NCBI GenBank assembly: GCA_039810085.1
Contig: JBDHWG010000006.1
Location: forward strand, 1 to 64,000
Reading direction: 5' to 3'
Length of the DNA stretch: 64,000 nucleotides
Origin: JBDHWG01 sp039810085
GTDB lineage: Bacteria > Chloroflexota > Anaerolineae > Epilineales > JAHCIE01
The position numbers were made by a program, and so were the translations under genes. Under the pieces are notes generated by a model. It was not told the DNA's origin, ran no database searches, and saw only the letters and a list, made by a program, of their open reading frames with translations. Shown here piece after piece: positions 33,634 through 42,644 of the stretch. Each line of letters starts with the position of its first letter. The first letter of the stretch is position 1.

Positions 33634-34278
33634 CTAGTTCGGCGTCGCCGGACCGGCGTCACCCGCCAGGCCACTCGTCCGCCCCATGTACTGGAGGATG
33701 CCTGTCTCCGTCTCCAACAGTCGGCGTTCCATCCTCAGCATCTCGCCGACCGTCGCCGCCGCCAACAGCGATTGCTTCACCGACGGCCCCACCTGGAGGA
33801 CAGTCGCCACCATGTAGCCCAGGGCGTCCGTCTCCTCAGGCACGTCCGGCGTGGGTACGGGCTGGCCGACAACCGTTTTCAGCGCCGTGAGATACGCCGT
33901 GAAGGCTTGCTGGATGACCGGACGCAGCCGTAGCGCTTCCACAGCGGTCGCGCCCGGCATCTCGGCCTCGGCGACACGCCCGACGAGATAGGGCTGGTGA
34001 AAGCGAAGCCCCTGGATGGAAAAGCGCTCCTGCCCGATGACCACGATGTTGGAGCGCCCATCGGGCAGACCCTCGACGCGCACGATGTGCGCCGCCGTCC
34101 CAATGCGATGGGGCGTGCCGTCCTCCCGTGCGAACACCAGCCCAAACGGCTCGCCGTTATCGAGGCAGTCGGACAGCATTCGCCGATAGCGCGGCTCGAA
34201 GATATGTAGGGGCAGCACCATGTTGGGGAACAGCACCACATCCAACGGAAACAGAGGAATCTCAGCGGCGAGTGTCAT
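33634..34278 (-). CDS. LON peptidase substrate-binding domain protein
   Basis: 214 residues made up of the Lon N-terminal fold only, without ATPase or protease domains. IPLFPLDVVLFPNMVLPLHIFEPRYRRML is the signature, followed by FGLVFARE and a C-terminal helical part. Such stand-alone proteins may bind unfolded substrates or act as adaptors, and the exact role is unknown. It overlaps the DNA ligase stop as ATGA, so the two are translationally coupled, and it ends just upstream of the Staygreen promoter. Confidence 0.88.
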   Translation of the reverse strand: MTLAAEIPLFPLDVVLFPNMVLPLHIFEPRYRRMLSDCLDNGEPFGLVFAREDGTPHRIGTAAHIVRVEGLPDGRSNIVVIGQERFSIQGLRFHQPYLVGRVAEAEMPGATAVEALRLRPVIQQAFTAYLTALKTVVGQPVPTPDVPEETDALGYMVATVLQVGPSVKQSLLAAATVGEMLRMERRLLETETGILQYMGRTSGLAGDAGPATPN

Positions 34279-35897
34279 GTGGCTCCCAAGGCAATCGCTC
34301 GGACGGTATCAAGGGTGTCTATCTCCGCGATGGGCTTGTCGTCGCGCACACGGAGAATGCGCGGGAAGCGCAGCGCGTAGCCGCTGACGTGGCGGTCCGA
34401 CGGCTGAACATTGTCGAACGCGACTTCCAGCACGATCTTCGGCTCGACGCGGCGAAAACGCCCGTAGTCCTGGATGGTATGAGCTTTGAACCATTCAGTC
34501 AAGTCCGCAATCTCGGCGTCGGTTAGCCCGCTGTAGGCTTTGCCCACTTCAAGCAGACGGCCATCCTCGCCCTGCACGGCGAAGGTGTAGTCCGACAGAA
34601 CGTTGCGCCGCTTGCCGTGGCCCCACTCGACACCCGTGACGACGACATCGAGGGTCGCCAGGGGCTGCTTGATTTTCTGCCAGTCCTTCCCGCGTCGCCC
34701 GGGCTTGTAGGCCGACGAGAGACTCTTGATCATCAGCCCCTCGTTGCCACGCGCCCGCGCTGCCGCGAATTCGTCCCGCAGGTGCGATACGTCGTGGGCG
34801 ACATCGGCGCGCCCCAGGCGCACCGGCCCCATGTTGGGCAGCAGCGATTCCAGCCGCCGCCGCCGCTCCTGCAAAGGCAGCTCCAGCAGGACTTCGCCGT
34901 CCTGGTAGAGCAGGTCGAAGGCGAACAACGCCACGGGCAGCGAACGCACAAGCTCCTCGTCCACCGTCTTGCGGCCGAGGCGCGCCTGGAACTGGGTGAA
35001 GGGAATCGCCACCTCGTCGCGCAGACCGATAATCTCGCCGTCGAGGATGAACTCGCCCGGCAGCGCAAGCAAGTCGGCGTGCAGCTCTGGGAAGCGGTGG
35101 CTAATCTCGTCCAACGTGCGCGAGTAAATCGTCAGCCGCTCGCCCTGCTTATGCGCCTGCGCCCGGATGCCGTCGTACTTGTCTTCGACCGCGAAGCCAT
35201 CCGGCATCTGGCGCGGCAGCGCCTCGATGTCGTCCACCGGCGACGCAAGCATGAACTTCAGTGGGTGGAACAGGCGCATCTGCGCCTCGCCCAGACGCCC
35301 GTGTCGCGCGAGCACTGCCGTTTCGCCCAGGTCGCCCAGCAGCATGTTGGCCCACTGTACGGCCTCGACAGGCTGACCGTAGGCGCGCGCGATAGCATCC
35401 TCGACCTGGCCCTCTTGCAGCCCGACGCGCAGCTCGCCCATGATAATCTTGACCAGGTAGCGCGTCTCGATGGCCGTCGCCCGCCGCAGCGCGTCGGCCA
35501 CAAGCTGCGTCCGCGCTCGCGCTCCCCTCGCCGAGGCCAGCGCCTCGAATAAGGCGGCCACGTCGGCGAGGGTCAGCGTCGGCGGAGGGTCGGGGCGACG
35601 CGTCATGACGACGGCGGCTGCATCGCCTACGTCGCCGAATTCGAGCAAAAGCTTGTCGAAGTCGCTCATGGCCTCGGGCACGACGGTCAACTGCGCGTCG
35701 CGGACGTTGGCGAAGCCCGCGCTCAGCACGCGCTGATCCCACAAGGGAAAGGTGCGCCCGCTGAGGTAGAGCGCCGCCCGGTAAAGGTCGGCGTCGTCGA
35801 GCGAGCCGAAATACGCCTCCAGAATGGCGGCTTTCTTGAGGCGGCTGCGTGTCGCAGCAACGGCTTCGGCAGTCTGGGCGAAGGTCTGCATACGCAC
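34275..35897 (-). CDS. lig: ATP-dependent DNA ligase (LigB/archaeal type)
   Basis: 540 residues. An N-terminal DNA-binding domain (about 1-215) is followed by the adenylation domain with motif I EDKYDGIR (Lys240) and EFILDGEIIGLRDE, then GNEGLMIKSLSSAYKPGRRGKDWQKIK (motifs IV/V) and an OB domain. It seals nicks using ATP, in addition to the NAD ligase expected elsewhere. The predicted start is GTG at 35897; ATG at 35891 is an alternative. The LON-domain gene is coupled downstream by ATGA. Confidence 0.92.
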   Translation of the reverse strand: MRMQTFAQTAEAVAATRSRLKKAAILEAYFGSLDDADLYRAALYLSGRTFPLWDQRVLSAGFANVRDAQLTVVPEAMSDFDKLLLEFGDVGDAAAVVMTRRPDPPPTLTLADVAALFEALASARGARARTQLVADALRRATAIETRYLVKIIMGELRVGLQEGQVEDAIARAYGQPVEAVQWANMLLGDLGETAVLARHGRLGEAQMRLFHPLKFMLASPVDDIEALPRQMPDGFAVEDKYDGIRAQAHKQGERLTIYSRTLDEISHRFPELHADLLALPGEFILDGEIIGLRDEVAIPFTQFQARLGRKTVDEELVRSLPVALFAFDLLYQDGEVLLELPLQERRRRLESLLPNMGPVRLGRADVAHDVSHLRDEFAAARARGNEGLMIKSLSSAYKPGRRGKDWQKIKQPLATLDVVVTGVEWGHGKRRNVLSDYTFAVQGEDGRLLEVGKAYSGLTDAEIADLTEWFKAHTIQDYGRFRRVEPKIVLEVAFDNVQPSDRHVSGYALRFPRILRVRDDKPIAEIDTLDTVRAIALGAT

Positions 35898-36038
35898 ATT
35901 ATCCCGGTTTTGAAGAGATTCACCAAACCGCCGAGCGCAGGTAAGAACGGCTGCGGGCAGCGACTCCTTATACTGTGTGAAACGCTTGGTATAGTTCTTG
36001 TACTGGTCAGTTTAGATTTGAGACGGTGAGTTTGTATC

Positions 36039-36686
36039 TTGAGCCAACCTGCACTTTGGAAGGAGCGTCAGCGCCAGCTTCGCGAAGAAGCGATACTCGA
36101 GTCCGCCCACGAGCTTCTGGTCGACCAGGGCTACTCTGACATGAGCATGGACGACCTGGCCGCTCGCGTGGGCGTCTCCAAGGCGACGCTCTACCAGCAC
36201 TTCCCATCAAAAGAAGACGTGGCGATCCACGTGATTGCCCGAGCTGTGTCTCGTGCCAAAGCCCGCGTCCGCGCTCTCGACCCGCACCTGCCGGCCATCG
36301 TGCGCCTTGAGATGGCGACGCGCCAGGCGTTCGAGGAGCGCGCCTCCTTGTGGCAGGCGACGCTCCCCTTATCTCCTGCCTGGGTGCGCAGCCACCCGGT
36401 CTACACAACGCAAATGGCGGGCCTGGTGGATGCGTTTGCCTCACTGGTCGATGAGGCAAAGGCCGACGGCGATGTCGTGGCGGATGTACCCACGCTGGTC
36501 ATCGTGCATATGCTATTCGGCCTATACCGCGCCGACTACAGCAATCTGCTGGCGAAAGAAGGCATCTCGCAAAGCGAGCTTGTCGATATGTTCGTGAAGA
36601 TGATTTTCAATGGGATTCTGGCTCAGTCGGAGAAGTACGCACAGAAGACGGAACATCACACCAAGAGCATGAGGAGCAATTCATGA
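36039..36686 (+). CDS. TetR-family repressor
   Basis: 215 residues. The N-terminal HTH is ILESAHELLVDQGYSDMSMDDLAARVGVSKATLYQHFPSKEDVA, textbook TetR, followed by a ligand-binding half of about 150 residues. The start is TTG at 36039, with GGTGAG about 8 bases upstream, since no closer ATG preserves the first helix. It overlaps the efflux gene by 4 bp (ATGA), so it probably senses a substrate of that pump and represses both. No clear palindromic operator was found. Confidence 0.9.
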   Translation: MSQPALWKERQRQLREEAILESAHELLVDQGYSDMSMDDLAARVGVSKATLYQHFPSKEDVAIHVIARAVSRAKARVRALDPHLPAIVRLEMATRQAFEERASLWQATLPLSPAWVRSHPVYTTQMAGLVDAFASLVDEAKADGDVVADVPTLVIVHMLFGLYRADYSNLLAKEGISQSELVDMFVKMIFNGILAQSEKYAQKTEHHTKSMRSNS

Positions 36687-38272
36687 GTTATTCAATGGCG
36701 CAGCCAGCGCCGAGCAATGAAGGACGCCTCCCCTACAAGTGGCGGGTCCTGATCACGGTCATTTTCGGCATTTTCATGGTGATTCTCGACTCGACGGTCG
36801 TGAATGTCGCCTTTCAGACCCTCCGCCGCGAGTTTGGCGCATCCCTCAACGACTCGCAGTGGATCATCAGCGTCTACGTCCTCGCGCTGGGCATTGGTAC
36901 GCCGCTGGCGGGCTACCTCGCCGACCGCTTCAGCATCAAGCGCGTCTACATCACGGGCCTGGGCCTATTCGTCCTGGGGTCGCTGCTGTGCGGCATCGCG
37001 CCCAATCTGTGGCTCCTGATTGCGGCGCGCATCTTGCAGGGCTTCGGCGGCGGTATCGCCACGCCCCTCGGGCCGGCCTTGCTGTTCAGCGCCTTCCCCG
37101 TCAACGAGCAGGGTAAGGCCCTGGGCTTCTTCGGCATTGCTCTTGTGGTCGCGCCCGCCCTCGGCCCCATCCTGGGCGGCTGGCTGGTCGACCACGATCT
37201 GTGGCGCTGGATTTTCTTCATCAATGTTCCCATCGGGCTGCTCGGCATCACATTGGCATCGCGCTGGCTCCGCCGCCGCGAGTCGGACCGTCGTCCCAAG
37301 CTGGATGTCGTCGGCCTTATCGTCGGCGTTATCGGCATCAGCTCGATTCTATATGCGTCCTCCATCGCCTCCGACCAGGGCTGGACGTCGCTGCCCGTGC
37401 TTGTCGGCTTTGGCGTCGGCGCTGTTGGCCTGGTTACGTTCGCTGTGGTCGAGCTATTCTTCGCCAAGGAGCCGCTCCTCGACCTGCGGCTCTTCCAGAA
37501 TCGCATCTTCCTCAACGCCAGCTTCGTCGGCTACGTGAGTGTTCTCGCCCTGTTCGGCGCTGAGTTCTTGATGCCGATCTACCTCCAGGCGTTGCGCGGC
37601 TTGTCGGCGCTGCAGGCGGGCCTCATTCTGCTGCCCATGGCGATTGCCTCCGGCATTACCACACCCACCGCTGGCAACCTCTACGACAAGGTCGGACCGC
37701 GCCCGATCATCATCTTCGGCTTCAGCATCCTCGCCATCAACACCTGGCAGTTGGCCCAGATTCGGCCCGACACGCCGATCACGTGGATCATGTTCCTGCT
37801 CTTCCTGCGCGGCATTGCCGTCGGCTCGACTGTGCAGACGACGCTGGTCACGGCGCTCAGCCCGGTCGCGACGCCCAAGATTGCCCGCGCCTCGTCGCTG
37901 CTCAACTCGTCGCGCCAGATCGTGCAGGCGATTGGCGTCGCCGCCCTTGCTACGGTGCTTGCCAGCACCCTGTCGCCCCAGATTCAGGTCTTCCAGACCC
38001 AGATGCAGGATATGCCCCAGGTCGTGAACGGGCCGCAGATCGGCATCTGCCAGGCCGCCCCGGCGCAGATACCCGCCGCCATCGCCGGGCTGATGCAACA
38101 GGCGTGTACCCAAAGTATCGCTGGGTTCGAGCGCGCTTACACGGTGACGTTCATCTTCGCCCTGGCCGCGCTCGTCATCGGGGCGTTCCTGCCGGGCTGG
38201 CCGCTCAAGTGGGCCGGCCGGCGAGCAGCCGCCGGTGAGAGTCAACGGCCCCCTGTGACGGCCGGGCATTAA
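36683..38272 (+). CDS. MFS drug efflux transporter, DHA2 (EmrB/QacA) family
   Basis: 529 residues with about 14 predicted membrane helices. Motif A-like GYLADRFSIKRVYITG and the DHA2 signature VILDSTVVNVAFQTLRREF are at the N-terminus; GPALGPILGGWLVD (motif C) follows. It expels cationic or hydrophobic compounds in exchange for protons; the substrate is unknown. It is coupled to the TetR gene and terminated by a strong hairpin 15 bp downstream. Confidence 0.92.
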   Translation: MSYSMAQPAPSNEGRLPYKWRVLITVIFGIFMVILDSTVVNVAFQTLRREFGASLNDSQWIISVYVLALGIGTPLAGYLADRFSIKRVYITGLGLFVLGSLLCGIAPNLWLLIAARILQGFGGGIATPLGPALLFSAFPVNEQGKALGFFGIALVVAPALGPILGGWLVDHDLWRWIFFINVPIGLLGITLASRWLRRRESDRRPKLDVVGLIVGVIGISSILYASSIASDQGWTSLPVLVGFGVGAVGLVTFAVVELFFAKEPLLDLRLFQNRIFLNASFVGYVSVLALFGAEFLMPIYLQALRGLSALQAGLILLPMAIASGITTPTAGNLYDKVGPRPIIIFGFSILAINTWQLAQIRPDTPITWIMFLLFLRGIAVGSTVQTTLVTALSPVATPKIARASSLLNSSRQIVQAIGVAALATVLASTLSPQIQVFQTQMQDMPQVVNGPQIGICQAAPAQIPAAIAGLMQQACTQSIAGFERAYTVTFIFALAALVIGAFLPGWPLKWAGRRAAAGESQRPPVTAGH

Positions 38273-38287
38273 CCCGACCTATCTAAC

Positions 38288-38331
38288 ATCAAAATGTCCC
38301 CTGGAGCGTGTGCTCCGGGGGACGTTTTGAT
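38288..38331. terminator. Bidirectional terminator after the MFS gene
   Basis: 20-bp stem (18 Watson-Crick and 2 G-U pairs) with a GTGT loop. It carries an A-run on the left and TTTTGAT on the right, so it can terminate the plus-strand pump operon and the minus-strand endonuclease III operon. Confidence 0.85.
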
Positions 38332-38364
38332 AATTAGGCTGTACCAGTTGTATAGCCACAATGA

Positions 38365-39015
38365 CTATGCGAAAGCACACAGCGCGGCGAGTGGGCACAC
38401 CCAACATTTGGGCTGGTTCGGGCGGCAAATCTCGCGGCTCAGGCGGTGGAGGCTTGTGTGGAGAACGTAAACAGCGTGCGTGTCGTCGCCCAGCGCCCGT
38501 TCGAGCTGAGCGTGGGACGCCGTGGGCGTCAACCCCGACGCGACGAGACCCAGCCGGGTGACGCAGCGGTGGACGTGGTCGTCGACGGGCAAAACGGGTT
38601 GGCCGAGGCCGAAGAGGAGAACGCACGCCGCCGTCTTTGGTCCAACCCCAGGCACGCTCCTGAGCCAGCGCCGCGCCTCATCCGACGGCATGTCGCCGAG
38701 AAAGTCTAGCTCTAGACGCCCCCGCTCGTCCGTGATTGCCGCGAGCGCCAACTTGATGCGCCGCGCCTTCACCCGCGCGAGACCGCCCGACCGAATCGCT
38801 TCGACGATGGCCTCTTCCGACGCATCCCGCACCATCTCCCAGGTGGGGAAGCGGCGGCGGAGAGCCTGGTACACCGCCTCGCTGTCGCGCGTATGTTGGG
38901 ACAAAATCGTCCCCACCAGATCACCGATGAGATCGTCAGCCCTGGATAGCGAACGTCCGTCCTCGAGCGTATCGAGGACGGACGCCAGGCGCTCTTCATC
39001 AACCGTGTAGATCAT
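38365..39015 (-). CDS. Endonuclease III-like DNA glycosylase
   Basis: 216 residues, HhH-GPD family. VPGVGPKTAACVLL holds the hairpin-helix-hairpin and catalytic Lys127; VDDHVHR holds Asp145, spaced 18 residues from Lys as in Nth. Cys197, 204, 207 and 213 (C-x6-C-x2-C-x5-C) form a [4Fe-4S] cluster. It removes oxidised pyrimidines in base excision repair, although the exact substrate may differ. The ATG at 39015 overlaps the polyprenyl synthase stop as ATGA; an upstream extension of 26 residues is rejected. Confidence 0.9.
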   Translation of the reverse strand: MIYTVDEERLASVLDTLEDGRSLSRADDLIGDLVGTILSQHTRDSEAVYQALRRRFPTWEMVRDASEEAIVEAIRSGGLARVKARRIKLALAAITDERGRLELDFLGDMPSDEARRWLRSVPGVGPKTAACVLLFGLGQPVLPVDDHVHRCVTRLGLVASGLTPTASHAQLERALGDDTHAVYVLHTSLHRLSREICRPNQPKCWVCPLAALCAFA

Positions 39016-39986
39016 GCTGCTCGGTGGATGCTGAAGTCCGCCAGCGACTCCAGAGCTTGCCGCGCCGGAGCCTCTGGGAACCAGGCCAGGCATGAGACGG
39101 CCGCCGCCGCATACTGTCTGGCTTCGGCTTCCGCCAGCGCCAGCGCATCAGACGAACGCACCGCCTCAATGACGGTCTCGACCGCCCACGCTTCGCCCGC
39201 CAGCGCCTCGATAAGGGGAAGGCCGTCGTGGGCGCCGGCAAAGAGCACCGGCAACGTCACAATGCCCTGACGTATATCAGCGCCAGCCGGCTTGCCTAAA
39301 GTATCGGGGGCGCCCGCAAAGTCGAGCACATCATCGCTGATTTGGAACGCCAGGCCCAGGTTCTCGCCGTATTGCCGCAGCAGGGCGACCTGTTGCTCGG
39401 GCGCGCCGCCAAGTACGGCAGCCGAGCTGCTGGCCGTGGCAAACAAGATGGCCGTCTTGCTATAGATACGACGCAGGTATGCGTCTCGGGTCGGAACGAT
39501 GCGCCGCTGCGACAGTTGTCCTAGCTCGCCCGCGCACATTTCCATCAGGCACTCGGAGAACGCACGCACCACGCGCGGATTGTGCGTGTCAGCGGCGAAC
39601 GCGGCTGACCGGGCGAAGAGGTAGTCGCCGGCGAGAACCGTCGTCTCGGCGCTCAACACAGCGTTGAGCGTCGGGTGACCGCGACGGACGAGCGATTGAT
39701 CGATGAGGTCATCGTGAACCAGCGAGGCGGCGTGCAGCGTCTCTACAGCCGCAGCGAGGGCCAGCGTAGGGTTCGTTGGCGCGTTCACGAGCTGCCCCAC
39801 CAACAGAGCGACGGCCGGCCGCAACCGCTTGCCGCCACTCGCAAAAGCGCCTTGCACAACATCGGCGACCAATGGAAACTCGACGCCGGAAACGTCTTGA
39901 AGCAGAGCCTCAAGGTCGCGTAGGGATGGCAGGATTGGTTCCAGGTTTAGACTCTCTGGGAGTCGCGCAGGCGATTGTGTATACAC
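39012..39986 (-). CDS. Polyprenyl diphosphate synthase (trans, GGPP/longer chain)
   Basis: 324 residues. GGKRLRPAV, first Asp-rich motif HDDLID, second motif ISDDVLDF and KTAILFATASS are all present. It adds isopentenyl units to an allylic diphosphate. Product length cannot be read reliably; it could supply the carotenoid pathway (GGPP) or a quinone side chain. The start is GTG with AGAGG 7 bases upstream. Endonuclease III follows with ATGA overlap, a pairing with no obvious functional reason. Confidence 0.88.
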   Translation of the reverse strand: MYTQSPARLPESLNLEPILPSLRDLEALLQDVSGVEFPLVADVVQGAFASGGKRLRPAVALLVGQLVNAPTNPTLALAAAVETLHAASLVHDDLIDQSLVRRGHPTLNAVLSAETTVLAGDYLFARSAAFAADTHNPRVVRAFSECLMEMCAGELGQLSQRRIVPTRDAYLRRIYSKTAILFATASSSAAVLGGAPEQQVALLRQYGENLGLAFQISDDVLDFAGAPDTLGKPAGADIRQGIVTLPVLFAGAHDGLPLIEALAGEAWAVETVIEAVRSSDALALAEAEARQYAAAAVSCLAWFPEAPARQALESLADFSIHRAA

Positions 39987-40100
39987 CTGGGCCTCTTTCT
40001 TTAGCTAGAGTCAATGATCGTTTAGAATATTATAAACGAATTCAACGCCCGCATCACACAAAAAACACGATTAGGACTCGTTTTGGACCACATCTGCGGC

Positions 40101-41663
40101 TCACGAAGGTGGCTGCATCGCCGTCCGCGCGTCTTCCCGCGTGCGCTTCAGCCCGGCCTGCGGAATGCCGCCCAGGATACGGTCGGCCACGCGCATGGCG
40201 CCGATAGTCACACCGGCCGTGCTTTGGCCTGGGAAGATACTATCGCCGACGAGAAGAACGTTCTCGACATTGGTGCGCGGGCCACGCGCATGGAAGAGAC
40301 TCGTCTGAGGGAAGCCCCCCACCATGCCCAGCGGGCGTCCTGTGTAGTATTGGAACGTCACCGGCGTGCCCGGCAGCACCAGGCGCACACGCTCTCGTAG
40401 GCCCGGCACAGCGCGCTCTGCTGCTCGGAGCAGCCGCTCGGTGTACTCGGCGCGGCGGTCCTCATATGCCACCCGGTCGTCTGCGATCTGCCACCACGGC
40501 CTGGGGTCCGTGTGGGTCGAGAGCGTGACGGCGCGCTGCCCAGACGGCGCTCGGCTACTATCCCAGGCGGGCGAGAGGGACATGAATACCGAGTTACCCT
40601 CGCCGAGGGGCCGCGTGTCATCCATCACGACCTGGTAGTGCTCCGGCCCATTCTCAGGTATAGCCTCAGCGTCTACGCCGAGGTAGAGCATGAAAGCGCC
40701 CCACATCGGCGTCGAGGGCTGCCCAGCGCCATGACTATACGAGTGGAGAGTTTCCCGTAAATCCTCGTCCTCGCCCAACAGCCCCCGCAAACTCCACGGC
40801 GTCACGTTAGCGACAACAATGTCGGCCCGGTACTCTTCGGCAGTGGCCGCGTGGCGCGCGCCCCTCAGCACCCGCACACCGACTGCGCGGCTGCCGCGCA
40901 TAAGAATACTCTGCACGCGGCGTTTGAACAAAACTTGCCCGCCCAGCCGTTGAATGGCCGCCACCAGCGTGTCAGCGATCCCGCCCACGCCACGCGCTAC
41001 ATGATACACGCCCTGGCGCGCCAGGTCTAGGGCGACCGCCCCGTAGAGGGGCGTCACGCGCTCCGCCGTCGCCTGGGCGCTGATGAGAAGCTGAGCATCG
41101 ACAAAGGTCTTAAACGCCTGGCCGTCCGCGCCCAGCCAGCGCGCCCACTCCGCGACACTGCCAAGTGCGCCCGGCGCAAGGGCTAGGAGGTCCGGACGCA
41201 GACGCGCCGCGAGGCCCGCCACGTCGTCGAGGCGCTGCGGCGGCCAGGGCGGAGCGCTCGCCGAGAAACGCCACAGTCGGTCCGCGACCCACTCCTGCGC
41301 CCGCCAGAAGCGCTCTGTGTCAGGGAAAGCCTGGCGACGTTCAGCCTGCCATCGCTCGGCATTACCCCAGCGGATAACGCGCTCATCCGGCAACACAACC
41401 TCCATGGCGGGATCGGAGCGCCGCACGGGCCACTGGATGCCAAGCGCCTGGCCGATCAGGTCGTGCGCGCCGCCGGGCTGGAACCCGCCCACCAAGGTCG
41501 CGCCAGCGTCGAAGCGGTAGCCCTGGTGGTAGAACGTGGCAGCGCAGCCGCCTGGGTCCACGTGCGCCTCCAAAACTGTCACGTCCATGCCGGCCTGCGC
41601 CAGAAGCGCCGCCGTCGTCAATCCGCCGATGCCAGCCCCAACCACTACAACGCGTTTATCCAT
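40101..41663 (-). CDS. Carotenoid desaturase/isomerase, CrtD/CrtH-like
   Basis: 520 residues from the ATG at 41663, which gives the FAD motif MDKRVVVVGAGIGGLTTAALLAQAG. GGCAATFYHQGYRFDAGATLVGG, GVYHVARGVGGIADTLVAAI and FLVGDSIFPGQ-like VLLVGDSIFPGQSTAGVTIG fit the C-3',4'-desaturase/prolycopene isomerase clade of the CrtI superfamily. It would act on a carotene made by the operon at 28.7-31 kb. CrtD and CrtH cannot be separated here. It lies close to CarH and the polyprenyl synthase but has no obvious repeat operator. Confidence 0.8.
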   Translation of the reverse strand: MDKRVVVVGAGIGGLTTAALLAQAGMDVTVLEAHVDPGGCAATFYHQGYRFDAGATLVGGFQPGGAHDLIGQALGIQWPVRRSDPAMEVVLPDERVIRWGNAERWQAERRQAFPDTERFWRAQEWVADRLWRFSASAPPWPPQRLDDVAGLAARLRPDLLALAPGALGSVAEWARWLGADGQAFKTFVDAQLLISAQATAERVTPLYGAVALDLARQGVYHVARGVGGIADTLVAAIQRLGGQVLFKRRVQSILMRGSRAVGVRVLRGARHAATAEEYRADIVVANVTPWSLRGLLGEDEDLRETLHSYSHGAGQPSTPMWGAFMLYLGVDAEAIPENGPEHYQVVMDDTRPLGEGNSVFMSLSPAWDSSRAPSGQRAVTLSTHTDPRPWWQIADDRVAYEDRRAEYTERLLRAAERAVPGLRERVRLVLPGTPVTFQYYTGRPLGMVGGFPQTSLFHARGPRTNVENVLLVGDSIFPGQSTAGVTIGAMRVADRILGGIPQAGLKRTREDARTAMQPPS

Positions 41664-41689
41664 GCCGTTCCTGTCTCCGACCAAATTAT

Positions 41690-41719
41690 GACGGCCTGGG
41701 GAGCAAGCCCCAGGCCGTC
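41690..41719 (-). terminator. Terminator of the DUF4397 gene
   Basis: gacggcctgggg and ccccaggccgtc (12 bp perfect) with a 6-base loop, followed on the minus strand by ATAATTTGG. It lies 35 bp past the DUF4397 stop. Confidence 0.65.
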
Positions 41720-41753
41720 GCCACAAGGAGGGGGGAAGATGTCAGCAATCAGA

Positions 41754-42551
41754 CTAGAGGGCGCGGCGGCGAAGGACGAACCCAAGGCCAGCCAGGGCCA
41801 CGCCGACCAGGGACAGCATGGCCGCCAGGTTCGTCGGCTCGTCGCCGGTCACGGGCATCGTCGTGGGCATGGGCGCAGCCGCCGGGTAGGCGACTGGCAC
41901 GGCCTGCAGCTTCGGCTCGCCGCTCGCCAGGCCCATCGCAAAGACCGTCACGATGTCGCCGTCCTTCAGGGTCACGCCGGGCACGCTCAGCACCACGTCG
42001 GTCTTGCCGGCCGGGCGCACTTCCAGGTCATACGTCCCGGCGTTCACAGGTGTCCAGGCCGACGAGCCTTTGAAGGCCACGTTCGAGAACAGCACCGGGC
42101 CGCCCTTTACCGCAATGTCCACCGCCGGCGCGTCGGGTGACGCATGCACGAAGCGGACGTGGGCCTTGCCGGCGGCGGGCTTCGCCAGGTTATCCTGGAG
42201 GATCAACGGCTCAATGTTCGCCAGTTTGCCGACCGCGGCGATGGTGATGGGGCCGGCGGCGAGAGTTGGCTTGGCCTCGATCACGCCCTTGTCACTGCAC
42301 GAGCCACCGGCCGGAATGACCTTGATGTCGTAGGCGCCCGGCTTGAGGTTCGCATAGTTGGTCGCCGCCTTGAACGGGGCGTTGGTGAATGCCTTGTTGC
42401 CGTTGACGCAGATGTCCACCGCCGGCGCATCCGGCGACGCATGAACCACGCGCACCATGGCGTCGCCGCCCTGGGCCGCCGCGGGCAGCGCCACGACGAG
42501 CAGCGCCAGCGCCAGTCCTGCAATCATCAAACCAATACCGAGTGTTTTCAT
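41754..42551 (-). CDS. Secreted DUF4397 protein with MPVTG-like anchor
   Basis: 265 residues. The signal peptide ends around LPAAAQGG. Two DUF4397 repeats each begin with VVHASPDAPAVDI and VRFVHASPDAPAVDI (about 32-120 and 130-225). The tail MPVTGDEPTN, a hydrophobic helix and RRRAL resemble a sortase-type wall-sorting signal, although the first residue is Met rather than Leu and no sortase is in the window. A strong AAGGAG Shine-Dalgarno sequence precedes the ATG. The likely role is a surface protein in a monoderm envelope. Confidence 0.82.
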   Translation of the reverse strand: MKTLGIGLMIAGLALALLVVALPAAAQGGDAMVRVVHASPDAPAVDICVNGNKAFTNAPFKAATNYANLKPGAYDIKVIPAGGSCSDKGVIEAKPTLAAGPITIAAVGKLANIEPLILQDNLAKPAAGKAHVRFVHASPDAPAVDIAVKGGPVLFSNVAFKGSSAWTPVNAGTYDLEVRPAGKTDVVLSVPGVTLKDGDIVTVFAMGLASGEPKLQAVPVAYPAAAPMPTTMPVTGDEPTNLAAMLSLVGVALAGLGFVLRRRAL

Positions 42552-42644
42552 GTTGTCGATCTCCTTGTCTTGTTACTGTGTCTGGTGTCTCAAGGTGCTT
42601 ATGTTGAAAAGGATGGCGCAGACAGCGCGCCGTCCCGCCCTCCA

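Noticed and set aside
35898..36038. TetR operator between ligase and TetR genes
   Set aside because: Several TATAC-like and TTG-like boxes are present but no convincing palindrome.
42607..42632. Possible terminator after the SDR gene (ggcgc...gcgcc)
   Set aside because: Stem of 5 bp with four Ts only; too weak to call.
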